Positions 1 through 11,957 of a stretch of 64,000 bases of DNA are shown here, in pieces; positions within the stretch are counted from its first letter, which is position 1, and every line of letters begins with the position of its first letter. Source of the stretch: Symsagittifera roscoffensis (Eukaryota > Xenacoelomorpha > Acoela > Convolutidae). Where the stretch lies: assembly GCF_963678635.1 (NCBI RefSeq), contig NC_087063.1, forward strand, positions 77,337,617 to 77,401,616, in the 5' to 3' direction. The notes under the pieces are model-generated. The model was not told the DNA's origin and did no database searches. It worked only from the letters and a program-made list of their open reading frames with translations. The position numbers and the translations under genes are program-made.

Positions 1-183
1 CGCAGAGACGTTAAGCCAAAAAATAAAGAGGGAACCAACAGTATATCGTTGTATACAATACGTTCAAGATTTTTTCGATACTGATCATCACAATGATAAT
101 TGTCTTCAAAGTTTTTCGAGAAAATTGAGAATTCATTACCTTAACTAGAAATTTAGTTTTATATTTGACGAATGGTAATAGTA
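1..183. repeat. Host flank segment, identical to 14912-15094
   Basis: These 183 bases recur without visible mismatch at 14912-15094. In the right copy the sequence continues into unique intergenic DNA after GGTAATAGTA, while here it runs straight into the Element A LTR. This is far longer than the 4-6 bp target duplication of an LTR element, so it reflects a tandem duplication of host DNA around the element or a join of two haplotypes in the assembly. Confidence 0.9.
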
Positions 184-388
184 GAATTGGTGATTCTAGT
201 GTATTACATGCTATAGTAACCTGAGCGTAAGGTTGGTTCGTCATCAAGTTAAGTAGTACAGCAAACAAAGGATAAATTTGACGAATGATAATAGCATAAT
301 TGGTGATTCTACTGTATTACATGCTATAGTAACCTGAGCGTAAGGTTGGTTCGTCATCAAGTTAAGTAGTACATCAAACAAAGGGTAA
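163..388. repeat. Two tandem 113-bp units across the host/LTR junction
   Basis: Units start at 163 and 276, each with ATTTGACGAATG. Each holds about 20 bp of host flank followed by about 90 bp of LTR start (AATTGGTGATTCTA onward). The first unit therefore carries an extra stub of LTR. The duplication postdates, or accompanied, insertion of the element. Confidence 0.85.
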
Positions 389-2697
389 AGTTCAAAATAG
401 TCCAATCTTCGAAGATATAGTCCCTCCTATGGCAGAAAATGTGGAGGGAGTAAAAACTGCAAACCCCCCCCCCCAAATGGGAACTACAGTGGCTAGGTTT
501 ATGAAACTCATAGGACGGATACTAGAGATGATTTGACCCGGACATGCAAAAATCCACAACCCTCGGATCCCCCGGCCCCAAGTGATAACGGTTCCCGGAA
601 GTGTAAATGGCTCTATCAGAACTCGGAAACTAGCGGCAGTAGTGGGCTCAAATTTTAGTATGTTGTAGGCCTAGTTAAGGGGAGCTTAAGATTGGAAATC
701 CAGACCCCTCAGACCCCCACTTCCGATTTTATGCCCAAAGTAAACAAACCCACCTCTAACTTCCGGAAGCCGTTTCTCGGCCTCCAATGATGGCAGGTGG
801 CTGAATGTTGGAGGGATGATAGGTAGTGGCAAGATACATCTTGTATTATAATTTGAACCAATTCCGGCGGTTGGTCCGGAAGTTATTAGCACTTGGAAAA
901 AAACTCCCTTAGACCGGAAGTAGGCAATTTACGCAAAATAATGAACGAGGGCATATCGAATTTATGGTGGCATCAGATACTACAACTCACCCCCGGAAAA
1001 AAGACTCCTCATGATTGAAAACCCTCCGGTGATTCTTTCCGGTGTTAATAACTTTTCACCGGGAAAAGTGATAATGGACCCTAGAAATGGGATAACTTTG
1101 GAAATATTAACGGGATATGGATGAAACTTGGTAAGTAGGACCCCTATGGGATTCTAAACCTGAATATAGAAGTTTGACCCCGGTTGACCTCTGAGTGACC
1201 TTAAGTTGACCTGTGGGCGTTTTGTCCCCAAACTTGCATGGAAAGCCCCAATATTAAAACCGGAAAGTGGCGCAATTCCCAGCCCAACCCCTGGAAATGA
1301 GGATGGGTCACCTTGCTAAAAATTGGGAGGAAAACTTATTTATGTGGAACTAGAGCAGAAGCTGATAGAGATATAGCTTTTACATTGCATCCTCGGAGTA
1401 GAGGATTTAGTTTAAAGTGAACTTGGCAAACATTGGGTTCAACTTAACTTAGTGAATGCGCTATTAATAGAATATCAATCAGGGTAAAAGAAAAGTAGTC
1501 CCAGAGGAAATTGGAAGTAATGAGACAGCGGCATGAGAGTTATGTTTCCTAAATAGTATGAATGGACGGGGATTTTACTTGGCTTCCCGGAGGTTACTTT
1601 CTGGTTCGATTTGACACCTAATAGACGAACTACATTCCCCTGACAGCTAGAAGGTCGGGATTTGAATAGAGTACAGATAGAAATTTTAGATGCCTGAAAT
1701 GAATTAGCTACCCATAAAAAGGGTCTACCCCTACCATTGGGAGGTCAGAACATTAACGTGATAATTAAAATAAAGACCTTGGGAAGATAACTGGGTAAAC
1801 AGAGCATGGTTAAGAGGTTAGTTGAACTCGAGAGCTGAAGTTCACAGAGTTCAGGAATTGGTTGATTAGAATCGTATGGCATTTATTTGCTTGATCAAAT
1901 TGTGACAGCTAACGCATATCGGGTATCTAATAAGTGTGAAAAGATTGATAAAAGAAACCGAAGTTGGCACGTGGCAGAGTTGACAGGAGGAGGGATATAG
2001 TCTTAAAACATGTGCGTACGGGTGATTTAGGCGGATGTTAGGACTGATAGGGAATGGCGTGACTTTAACAAAAACGGAGCGCAAATAGAGATACAAAGTG
2101 GAGGTTTGAGAGCGGACTTTGAAGGGAGAACGAGTTAACGAAGGTAAGATTCAGTAGGTCCCAGTTGTGGTCGCTATCTGAACTCATCAGTTAATTGTTT
2201 CACAGCGAGTGAAGTAAGAACGCAATTCGAAGTGCCTTGAGGAATATTAGTTAGACTAGAAGCTAGCAAAAGTCAGAGAGCTTAGTCGACGCGTGTACTG
2301 ACCGAGTACGCAGAAGAAATTGTTAAGCCTGTACAGATCGCAAACCATTCTGTTGTATATTAAAAATTATACTCTGGCCGAGCTAGTAGGCTCTTTGTAT
2401 TCGGACTTATATATATTGAATTCATTTGCAAAAAAAGGAATTCGTTGTACGCGACTTCAAGCGAGATATAGCGAGCAAGAGACTCACTGACCAAGGGGGA
2501 GCAATAGAATACAGTAGAGGTCAACTCACCACTAACATAACCCTTTCGGGATTGTCGTTAATACCGAGCCTTAGTGCCCCCTGCTTTAGCACGGTAAAAG
2601 GGATAGCTTCGCAAGACCGTGTGTGGAAACCCTAAAGACGACATTGGCGCTCCTGGGTGGGCTTTGTCCTAGACTGAAGTTGCAAACGAACGAACAA
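298..2697 (+). repeat. Element A 5' LTR (with primer-binding region)
   Basis: Nearly co-linear with 11958-14293. The main difference is about 60 bp at 537-597 (CCCGGACATG onward) present only here. Homology starts at AATTGG and continues to CGAACGAACAA at 2697. The LTR proper probably ends at GACGACA (about 2643), just before the primer-binding site. It has no convincing ORF; short open frames are incidental. It contains a C9 run near 467. Confidence 0.88.
2645..2662 (+). promoter_or_regulatory. Element A primer-binding site
   Basis: TGGCGCTCCTGGGTGGGC begins with TGG, and its reverse complement ends in CCA and reads like a tRNA acceptor/T-arm 3' end. It lies one base after the inferred LTR end GACGACA. 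Oddly, the same 18 bases and about 35 more recur after the 3' LTR (14241 onward). I cannot assign the tRNA isotype. Confidence 0.6.
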
Positions 2698-2717
2698 CCA
2701 TCCCGTGAGCAAACACG

Positions 2718-3800
2718 ATGATGAACGACGACGATAGAGCTGCATTGGCAGAGGCTGCTGTGGCGGCAGCGAATGCTTTGCACAGGCAGCAAGGAGTTTT
2801 TGGCTTCGGCACCATTCGCCCCGATCGGTTTCCCTCCAGTAGCTATCAGAACTGGGCCGACTGGAGGAAGCATTTCGCCTGGGTTGCGGATGCTAACAGA
2901 TGGGAAGATGAACAGGTCTGACAGGATGGGCTCTGGATGAATTTACCAGCATGCCAGCCCACTTCAGAGAGGAGCAAGATGGTTTCCCAGCGCCAACACT
3001 CGCACGGATGCTGGCCGAACTAGACCAGCGTATGATGCCCTTCCAAACTCAAGCAGCGGCTAGGGCGGAGTTCAAAAGTCTGATGCAAGGAGACAAGGAG
3101 GGCTTGAGCGAATTCTCTCGGCGAATCCGATCACTTGGAGATGTTGCTAATGGAAATGTGGGAGCTCAAGCTCGAGACGATATGGACCGAGAACAGTTCA
3201 AAGACGGCCTATTTGACGTGGATCTTCAAGACCTACTTCTGCGAGAAGATCTAGGAAGCCTAGCGCAAGCAGTTGCCCGCGTCCAAGCCTTGGACCTTGT
3301 GAATAAAAACGTCCAGGGCCCGGAACCGGAGAAAGATGCACCTTGCGAGGGTTGCCGAAAATGTCCCAGAGCCGGGTGCTGAGGCTGGTCGGAGTGTAGA
3401 CGGACAGATCCCTCGAAACCAACCCGTGGGAGCTAGTCAGGGACGTCAGCAGGCGAGCAATGACCCCCGCATCGACCAACTGTTGAGTGTCCAGAATGAT
3501 CTGTTAGCTCAGATGCAGAACATGACGGCCATGATGGGTAGGTTTGTTAATTCTATCATCCCCGTCCCCCACCCGGAAAACTTACCGCGGTCGGAACCTT
3601 CCCAACGACCCCGACAACTATACGAACCCCAACCCGGCGAGAATAGATCGAATTTATCTCCTGGCCTTGGAGGTCGTTACGGAATGACAAACCAGATACC
3701 CCGTGGGAACTGTTTTGGCTGCGGCCAGCCGGGTCATTTTGCGAAGGGTTGCCCCCAGAATAATTCGGATCATTTCAACTACCAAGGGCCGGGGCATTAA
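2718..3800 (+). pseudogene. gag: Element A gag (capsid and CCHC nucleocapsid), frameshifted
   Basis: Begins at ATG 2718 shortly after the primer-binding region. The first frame (to 2921) has the capsid-type context FPSSSYQNWADWRKHF. A frameshift near 2920 moves the reading to the frame 2951-3382, and another near 3335 to the frame 3336-3800. The last section holds a zinc knuckle CFGCGQPGHFAKGC (C-x2-C-x4-H-x4-C), the RNA-binding nucleocapsid signature. As sequenced only a truncated Gag could be made. It packages element RNA in related elements; that role is inferred from the family. Confidence 0.85.
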
Positions 3801-3802
3801 AT

Positions 3803-4501
3803 ATGCATCAGGGAGGTTTTGTCCCGGCCGAGATAAAGAATCAACAGCGAGTAAATCACCCATCCCCCACTTCCAACCCCTCTATGTACCGCTTGGACCC
3901 CACGACGAGCCCTCAGGTGCAAATGAGAGGCGAAGGCTTTCGAGGAACAATGCAGGTTCAGACTTTATTCCACCAAACGACCCCCAGTCGACCCGAAGAA
4001 CCTAAACAACTCACGAATATCCAGTGTCAGACAGAGAGTTCCTTGGAATTCGTGAGTGTTTGCCGAGTGCCTGAAGCACCATTCGGGCTAATAGCGGAAG
4101 CGATTTTGGGCGGGCTACCGGTAAAGGCACTAGTGGATACGGGAGCTACAATCAACCTAATACGAAGCGAGGTGTACCATAATTTGACTACAGCCCCACC
4201 GTTACGGCCATACAAAGGGACACTAGAAACAGCGGATGGAAGGCAAGTGGGAGTCGAGGGATGGGTGACGGCTAACTTGGAGCTAGGGTCAATCGACGAT
4301 GAGGTCAAAACCCTGGTGGTGCCTGAGTTGAAAGCGGAAATGATCATAGGACATCGGTCTTTAAAGGAGCATGAATGCTCGTTAGATTTCCAGTTTGACA
4401 ACCTCTGGACGGGACGGACAGAGGGATCTATAGTTCCCCTGCAATATGAAATATTGAAGGTGACCTCATACCCTAAACACCCGCCAGAGGACGATAATTA
4501 G
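3803..4501 (+). CDS. Element A aspartic protease domain
   Basis: Open frame of about 232 codons starting 2 bases after the gag stop, in a different frame, so ancestral expression probably used frameshifting or reinitiation. The retropepsin motif ALVDTGATINLI lies near residues 110-121, followed about 75 residues later by an II-G-H segment (MIIGHRSL), the usual retroelement flap-distal motif. The N-terminal ~80 residues are Pro/Gln rich and may be the end of Gag or a linker. The catalytic Asp and the DTGA context are intact. It would process the Gag-Pol polyprotein. Confidence 0.85.
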   Translation: MHQGGFVPAEIKNQQRVNHPSPTSNPSMYRLDPTTSPQVQMRGEGFRGTMQVQTLFHQTTPSRPEEPKQLTNIQCQTESSLEFVSVCRVPEAPFGLIAEAILGGLPVKALVDTGATINLIRSEVYHNLTTAPPLRPYKGTLETADGRQVGVEGWVTANLELGSIDDEVKTLVVPELKAEMIIGHRSLKEHECSLDFQFDNLWTGRTEGSIVPLQYEILKVTSYPKHPPEDDN

Positions 4502-4585
4502 TGGGACGTAAACTCGTCGCACAGTACCCCCTTAACCGAACCACACACTCCTCTTGGTGGGTCAAACGTTGAGTCATCATATGCA

Positions 4586-5771
4586 ATGGGGGATGTTATA
4601 GAAGGTTGGCCCCCCGTCAGTCAGGACCACGAGGTGCAGGGAATGCAAGAGGAAGGGTCGATGGACTTTCAAGTACAGGCTAAACGACATCTAGATGAAG
4701 ATATAGAGAATATTCTAGAACTAGCAGCTCCCGAGGTGACAGGAACGGAGAGGGACCGGCTGAAACAGTTGATCAGTACTTATAGAGATGTGTTCGCTTT
4801 GACAGATGCCGAACTTGGCCAAACTAAATTGGTGACACATCGGATTGATACTGGAGACTCGAGCCCTGTCAAGGTTCCCCCTCCCCCCATCGAACATCTC
4901 CCGCAAAGATGCCGATCATCAGGGACGAAGTTAAGAGCATGCTGGAGAAAGGGGTGATCCAACTTTCAAAAAGCCCTTATAATGCACCAATTGTCTTGCA
5001 AACGAAGAAAGACGGGAGTTGGCGGTTCTGTGTGGATTATCAGAAGCTGAATAATGTAACGGTCAAGGACGCATTTCCGATTCCGAAGATACATCAAACG
5101 TTCGTTGCTCTTAACGGGCAGATATACTTCTCTTCCCTCGACCTGGCGAGTGGGTATTGGCAAGTGCCTGTAGCCGAGAAAGACTGACACAAGACAGCCT
5201 TTGTGACACCGGATGGAGGATTCTATGAGTACGTTATGCTGACCTTTGGGCTGTCCAATGCTCCGGGAACGTTCCAGCGCCTCATGAATGAATTGTTTCT
5301 GGACCACCTGTGGAAGTTAAGGGGGTGAGGTCTTTCCTCGGATTCTGCAATTACTACCGTCAATTTGTGAAGGACTTTGCCGGGATTGCGAGTCCCCTGT
5401 CCTCTTTGACAAAAAAGAAGGTGCACTTTATCTGGAACGACGAATGTCAGACAGCCTTCGATAGAATACGGAAAGAGCTTATTACGGCCCCAGTTCTGGA
5501 ATTTCCTGACTACACGGGAACCTTTATATTGGACACGGATGCGAGCAATACCAGCTTGGGCGCTGTACTCTCGAACGTCATCAACGGGGAGGAGAGACCA
5601 CTTGTGTACGCTAGCAGGGTACTATCAAAAACAGAGACGAATTATTCAACGACAAAACGAGAAGCCTTGGCTGTGGTGCAAGCGGTGAAATGGTTCAAAC
5701 CCTACATCTGGGGGGGGGGAGATAAAATTTGTCCTTCGCACCGTCTATTCCAGCCTTCAATGGCTCTTTAG
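4586..5771 (+). pseudogene. pol: Element A reverse transcriptase/RNase H, active site deleted
   Basis: The first frame (4586-4957) has the pre-RT region (residues like YRDVFALTDAELG). A frameshift near 4900 leads to the RT fingers/palm frame 4909-5187 (WRFCVDYQKLNNVTVKDAFPIP, SSLDLASGYWQV). TGA at 5185-5187 replaces what is normally Arg in this block (one C-to-T change from CGA). RT continues through [17 protein letters not shown] and then jumps at about 5302-5312 directly to RSFLGFCNYYRQFV. The roughly 80 residues normally between them, including the YxDD catalytic motif, are missing. RNase H follows (FILDTDASNTSLGAVLSN), with a frameshift at the G9-G10 run near 5710. The enzyme is dead. Confidence 0.9.
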
Positions 5772-5790
5772 GCAGAAGGAACCCGATAGA

Positions 5791-7806
5791 ATGACCTTCC
5801 GAATGCAACAGCAACTTCAAGAGTTTGACTTCAATGTAGTCCACAGAGCTAAACCTTTCCAGGATGCTAGAAGAAGGGCCCGACTGGATGCCAGGGGAGA
5901 AGGAGAAGGCATTCGGGTCTTGCCCAGAGCCCATGTCTTTCGAATTGGCCTTACAGAAAGCAAAGCAGCACCAAGTCGAACTGTCACAATGATCAGCGAG
6001 ACCCAGGAAGAGGACGAGGAAGAAACGATTACCTGGGAACGGACTCCCTCTGGAATATCGACTCTGCAAAAACAGGATGACGCGATGTCTCAGGTGTTCT
6101 ATTGGGCGGAGTTGGAAGGCGACGCGGGCGATATGCCATCTCTGGGGACAAATCTCATTCCCAAAGAGCAGGCGATACAGTACGGACCCAAGGCCCTAGC
6201 TTACTGGTCTAGATGGAACGAACTAAGTATCCGAGGGGGGTGCTCTATAAAAAAAATTTCTTAAGGGATGTCTTGCGTCCGGTATTGCAGACGGTTGTTC
6301 CTGCAACCGGGAGGAAGGAGATCCTCAACCAGCTGCACTCCTCGCAGATTAGCGGCGGATACTTTGCAGTTGAGAAGACCCTCGCTCGAATTCGTCACGG
6401 TTCTGTTGGCCCACCATGAGAACAGACGTGGAGAAGAAGATACAATGGTGCCTCACTTGTGCAGCGCGGAGCACAGGAGAAAAAAAGAGGGTCGCTGGGC
6501 TTGTCCCGTTTAAAGTGGGGATCCGATTCAACACATTGGCGGCGGACATCCTAGGGCCGGTGACGTTGGCAGCAAATTCTCGTGCGAAGCACATCTTAGT
6601 GATGACGGACTTGTTCACGAAGTATGCAATTGCCGTCCCACTTGTATCCACGGATTCGGCAGAGGTGGCCCGGGAGATAGTTGAGAACTGGGTACTCAAG
6701 TTTGGGGCACCGAACATCCTGCACACCGATCAAGGGAAGAAATTTGGGAGCAATCTCATCCTCGAAATGTGCCGACTGCTGGGGATCGATAAATCCCGCA
6801 CTTCCCCGTACCACTCCAAAGGCAATAGACAGGTAGAACGTCATAATAGGGTAATTGCGGACGTCATTTCAAAGTACTGGGCGGACAACCCCCGGACATG
6901 GGATACAGTATTGCACTACTTAAATTTCGTCCATAATACTACCATCCACCGAACAACCGGTGCGACCCCTTTCAATCTAGTACATGGAAAGGAATGCCAG
7001 TACCCAATTGACCTATTCTACCCAAAACCTTACGACGAAGTTCCGACACAGGAAGGGTTTGTAGAATGGCTCGACGAACAATTCCGAGACGCCCATAGCA
7101 GCGCTCGAGAGCTACTGGGAACTAATCGGCGACGCCAGAAGGATCATATCGGAAAAGAGTTCACGGAGAACCGTACGCGACGGGAGACAAAGTGTGGGTA
7201 TGGGCGAAAAAGAAGATAAAGTCGAAGAAGTTCTTCTTACCATGAGATGGGCCCTATGTGGTCTTGGCCGAAGTCTCTGAAGTGAATTACAAGGTGGCCA
7301 AACACTCCACCCCCGCAAAGGTCCGGTATTTGCATTTTAACACGTTGAAACCGTATGTAGAGGAGAACCCGCAATCCGACGAGGCTTCCCGCCCTAAGCG
7401 TCCGACCCCTTCACGGTCGGTCAGATTCTTTGACGACCCTGGAATTAGAGACGACGAGTTGGAAATGGCTATTGGAGAGACCCACGAGTTAAGACCCTTG
7501 AGGTTACCTACCCCACGATTACCTCCGAATGCCCGGTTGAACAACAAACCCCTAGAGAGCCCTAACCCAATAGAGGATTCGAACCAAATCGAAGCCGAAG
7601 TAGTGGAGACTTACGACGCAGCCGAACTGGAGACCAGAAGGGGAGACGACCATCCGAACGCGCCAGCGGACCAGGAACTTGCTCCACCAGAACCTAACGA
7701 GTCCTTGGAGTTGAGAAGAGAGCACGAGGCAGAGGGCGAGGGCCGACCTAGTCGTATACGGCGACCTCCTGCTCGCTTTCGGATTGACGAGTTCGAGCGG
7801 GGCTAA
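5791..7806 (+). pseudogene. int: Element A integrase (H2C2, DDE, GPY/F), frameshifted
   Basis: The end of RNase H/linker is in 5791-6264. The zinc-binding region spans 6213-6419 and 6416 onward (HSSQISGGYFAVEKT, then CLTC), broken by frameshifts near 6250 and 6400. The core at 6416-7219 is intact: first Asp in ADILGP, second in HTDQGKKFGS, Glu in RQVERHNRV with conventional spacing. After another shift near 7200 the C-terminal frame 7258-7806 starts with the GPY/F-type module (GPYVVLAEVSEVNYKV), then a charged Pro-rich tail ending in a basic RIRRPPARFR segment. Function: cDNA integration. GPY/F is typical of several Ty3/gypsy lineages. Confidence 0.88.
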
Positions 7807-8092
7807 CTCCAACCCCAATCAGACAAACACTATTAAAACTTTCTTTCCCCGTTATACCTAATAGCTAGATAAATTAGGACCTCCAAAAAAAAATTGCTAT
7901 AACTTCAGAAGGGGGAGACCAAAAGTTAAAACTTAAGGGAAATCTTTAATGAAAATAATGGATATACTTTAATGGTTATAAGCTTTCCAAATTCCAGGGG
8001 AAAATCTGATACTTAGGGATGCGACGGTCTTATTCATTTAGTCTTTCTTTTTTTTTATTATTGCTGTTTAGATCGTAAATTGTAATCTACAT
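7807..8092 (+). other. Element A pol-env spacer
   Basis: 286 bases without an open frame. AT-rich compared with pol, with a T-rich run (near 8045-8057) just upstream of the env-like start. A position for the 3' splice site of a subgenomic env mRNA would be expected here, but I cannot fix one. Confidence 0.4.
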
Positions 8093-10517
8093 TTGAACTC
8101 ATGGCTGGTTGGGCTGGCAATCCTCTTGCTACTTGGAGTATGGCCCTCATCGGCAGTGACAATCAACCATTCCGCCGGAGCAGTGTTCATGGCGGAGACT
8201 CCCCTCATTATTGCGAGCGCAATGGAAACTTCTTGGGTTTCGGTACCATTCCCCGTGGTCCCTGCGGTTAACCGGACACTCCTCGTTATAGCCTTCCAGG
8301 AACATCAGTATATGTTGGCGGATCGCTGGAAAGAATGGGATGGCAAGATCTGCGGTGACAACATCACTACGGAAGCATTTGTGAATCTAACCTACCTGGC
8401 ATTCAAAGGCATTGAGTACAAAATTAGTGAAATAGAGGCCGTGCTCTACGAGATGAAGAACCGAAGCACAAAAGGAGCTCCACGAGAGCAAAAAGGTGGA
8501 TCAAGCCAGCGCTGGGAGGAGTTGCGGCGGCCATAGTATTAGCTCCGATACTCAAGGAAGGGTTTTGTCACTACTTCTCCTTCTTTGGTCTTTGTGATGG
8601 AGACTCGAACTTGGATGAGCTGGTCAACGAAGCTTCGTTCTTGGATGGGGCTGTCCGGACCATCGTACTCGAGACTGGGGAGAGGTTGCATCTTTTGGGC
8701 CACTCTCTTAACAAGACGCAGACCCAGCTGAAAACGATATCGCACGACTCTAATGCAAACTTCGAACTGTTCAGGGGATTATTGAAGCATTTTCTAGGTG
8801 GGAATGACGACCAACATAGGGAGAAAAGTGCCTGTAAGATGTATAACTGGAACTCTCTCTATGGACAAACATTGAAGTATTCCACAGTGATTGCGAACCA
8901 CTCAGCGACTTTTGACACCATCAGAGCCGAACTGATAGCGTTGAAAATGGCAGTACACAATTACGGGTATATCTTGGACGATGCGTTGAGTTCCTTGACG
9001 CGAGGATATATTCCCGCTACTCTTGTTCCCCCGGAAGTACTGACGAGTATCTTAGATGGAATTCAGTTGGATAAGATGCAAGAGGCTATACCCAGGAACG
9101 AACTGATGACGTACTATGGATTCGAGTTGGTGCAGTCGGCGGTGATCACGGAAACGGGGATCAACATTTTGATTAATATTCCTGTACACCACGCGATGGA
9201 CCTGCACGACGTCTTTCGGAGGACTCCTCTTCCCCAGCCGGCGAATGGGGGATCTACAGCGACTCAGTATAAGTTTGTAAATACAAACTTGCTGGTGTCG
9301 GAGAGACCGGACAACTTTGCAAAAGTATCTGGAGAAGTGATCTCAGCTCATTGCAGTGGAAGCAGCCGGTTGAAGATTTGCTTCCGACCTTTCGCGATGT
9401 CCCGAAGTAGTGAATCATCTTGTCTAGCAAGTCTCTTCTTCGACTTGCCTACAAATGCGTTGAAGTTGTGCCCTCAGGAGGTCATTTTTCTGCCAGAAAT
9501 CCCCACGGCTGTGTACCTGGACGACTCAACTTATTTGGTAACTTCACGGGAGATGATTATACGCTTTTCAACTACAGCAGAGGAGCTAAGGATAGGAGTG
9601 AACCCATATCCGGAAGCAGAAGTTGCCTTCTACGACCCAGTTGCGATGGTAGGATCGAAACGCCAGACGGTGCTTTGGTTCTAGTGCCAGACCTACGGAC
9701 CTGCCAGTACGAGACTGGATTAACGGTGACGATCAGACAACACACGTTGATCCGGACCTTGTTTGCGACTTTGGAGGAAGCTGAAAAGAACCTCCCAGGA
9801 GTCATGATACCGGAGATCTTACGAGAGCAGGCGAGGAGTGAGATGGTCGAAGCACTCCGACTCAATCTGATCAAGTTGCCAGAGGGGTCGGTGGACGAAG
9901 AAGCCCTATCGGAGATTGCCAAGCCCTTTGCTGATGAAATTTTACGCAAACACACCCCTTTTCATTGGCAGATGATGCGCAGTGGACCTGTGCAACTGGG
10001 ACTGGTGATCTGGCTGTTGGTCGCAGTCTTTTTAATATAAGGCTGCGTGTACTGGCGTTGTTCTTCAAGGAGGGCGCGTTCACTGGGAATTAATATGCGT
10101 CGCCAACGAGGCGCGGACTTCGAGGACTCCTCTTGTTGTGCGCCACTAGGCCGACACCGAGGGGTGCCGCCACCTAGATATGACCCCAACTACGAGGGTG
10201 GATCACAGAGACCCAACAGTTATCCCCAGGGACCCTCCAGAGGTGATTCGTTATCTGGTCAGATATACCTACCCCCCAGAGTACGCGCTAGCTCATCATT
10301 CGATGAAGTGAACCTTACAAAGACGACAGAGGGAAGTGGGGCGTCGAGCACACCGTCGATGGGACGAGGCTTTAACTATGTGCGAGGCAAGTGGAAGGGG
10401 GTTTCTGGACGTGGACCCCCGATCGGTACAAACGCGCTGATGGACACCACTCTGTGGGGAGGGGAGGATGAGGCGACCAGGAGGGTGAGAACCAGTCCGA
10501 CCGGTTGTGAGTCTTAA
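8093..10517 (+). pseudogene. env: Element A env-like glycoprotein, frameshifted
   Basis: Frame 8093-8536 starts near the ATG at 8099 with a hydrophobic signal-type segment (WLVGLAILLLLGVW) and has several N-glycosylation sites (NRT, NIT, NLT). A frameshift near 8530 leads, across a hydrophobic Ala-rich stretch at about 8515-8550, to 8611-9684, the main ectodomain with a coiled-coil-like N part. A second shift near 9590-9690 moves into the frame that ends at TAA 10038-10040 after a transmembrane anchor (LVIWLLVAVFLI). The same frame stays open to 10517 as a Cys/Arg/Pro-rich tail. A segment near 9010-9240 (ATLVPPEVL, later NIPVHHAMD) recalls baculovirus F-like Env proteins of insect errantiviruses; this family call is tentative. 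Confidence 0.72.
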
Positions 10518-11125
10518 TCATTTTATATATTCATGAACTCATTATAATGCTCATCGTATTCGGTGCTACTATACTAGGGTGTGACCCCACCTCATGGCTA
10601 TCACTACTTCGTTTCAAACATTCATATCTATCTAAACGGATGAGGTTGGATCACACCGTGAGGAGTAACTTGATAGCAGTCATGTCCCCGAGTCAGCTCA
10701 GCTGACCCCTCATTCATGGTATAACCATACGTGCTTTTATTTGACGGGGACTGACTAGAGGTTTGCGATCACACGATACAATTTAGTAGGATGCGTTAGG
10801 CAACATTCAAGAGGTTGAGGGTCATTAAAGACATAATCAGGTTCATTTAGCGAAAGCTCAGGCTAATTCATAGCATACAAGACTTTCGAGGCCAGGCTTG
10901 CAGGTTAACCGACGAACATGACAGATTACAATCTTAAGTAAAAGCAACCGATTGATTGACGGGTCGTTGTGTCGCCTCGATACGAACATCTGAACAGGTG
11001 AAGATAGGGGGAAAAGAGAACCACGAAGGCTGAAACCGTGCATTGTTACTATCAAAATTCAGTCGTTAAGGAACCGTCGAATTTTAATAAATTCTCTGAA
11101 TTCATTTAGAAAAAAAGTCGCCAAA
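10518..11125 (+). other. Element A env-3' accessory spacer
   Basis: About 600 bases with no long frame on the plus strand. Nothing recognisable apart from AT-rich patches near 10520 and 11090. Could hold splice signals for the accessory frame. Confidence 0.4.
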
Positions 11126-11739
11126 ATGACAATTGTGTGGAGATCCTTCATCCTCCGAGCCTTCTTCACCATCCTAGACTACCAGGAGGAAGATGAGTAT
11201 ACAACTCTTTCACTGAAGAGTGGTGCCTCCCTGCACCTATTGGCAGACACCGCCTCCTGGCATGAGTTCCGGTTGTTTCTGCGGGGCAGGGTGCCCTACG
11301 GCCTTTCCGACACTACCCTAGAGTCGAAGAGACGGTGCCGGATGTGAGCACAGCTCTCTGGAAGTTCAATCCGGGGGAGCCCGATCTGGATAGTTGCTCA
11401 ACTGCGGACCAATTTCATGTACATGAGCCCGCCCGGGACCCGGCAACTGACACTTGCTCGACCGAGGGTCAACCGCCTTCGGAGAAGTCTGGGCGGGAGA
11501 AATTTCTCAGTTGAGAGAGTGATGAGGACTCTGCAAGCACCCACTCAATTTCCTTCTCCGACATAGCAAGGGCTAAGAGGAGGAGGCCCAGTGATAGGCC
11601 CAAAATTAGGGACCTCTTTGACGAAATCAGACATACCATTGGGGAGGAGGAATATCGGGCGCTCCAGGCCCAATGGGGAGAGGGGAATTGGTCAGATGAA
11701 TATGACGAATCCTCAACCAATTCGGGGGCCGAAAGTTAG
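11126..11739 (+). pseudogene. Element A accessory protein of unknown function
   Basis: Starts at ATG 11126 (73-codon frame to 11347). A frameshift near 11335-11341 leads to a second open frame that runs to TAG near 11739 with one internal TGA at about 11511. The C-terminal part is acidic and Ser-rich with a basic cluster RAKRRRPSDRPK that looks like a nuclear localisation signal, then an acidic WSDEYDESSTNS tail. The two parts have protein-like composition and unlike reading in other frames. No family recognised. Its location between env and the polypurine tract matches accessory genes of complex retroviruses, but homology is not claimed. Confidence 0.5.
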
Positions 11740-11889
11740 GAGAGGACAGTTTATAAACTCTCGCTAATAACCAAAGAATTTATAAAGGAAGGAACTGATT
11801 AAACTTATAGCTTAAACTTAAACGTAACTATAGCTTACATCTAAATACAGTATAGATTGTATATAGTAAGTAATTCAGTATTTAATGGT

Positions 11890-11951
11890 AAAAAAAGGGG
11901 GGAGAGAAAAACCTAGCATTATTCGGGTGAATAAAAGACTAGAAGGGAAGA
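11890..11951 (+). promoter_or_regulatory. Element A polypurine tracts
   Basis: Two purine runs precede the 3' LTR: AAAAAAGGGGGGAGAGAAAAA (21 nt) near 11890 and AGAAGGGAAGA at 11941-11951. The second abuts the LTR start and is the better plus-strand primer candidate. Confidence 0.6.
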
Positions 11952-11957
11952 CTGTAG

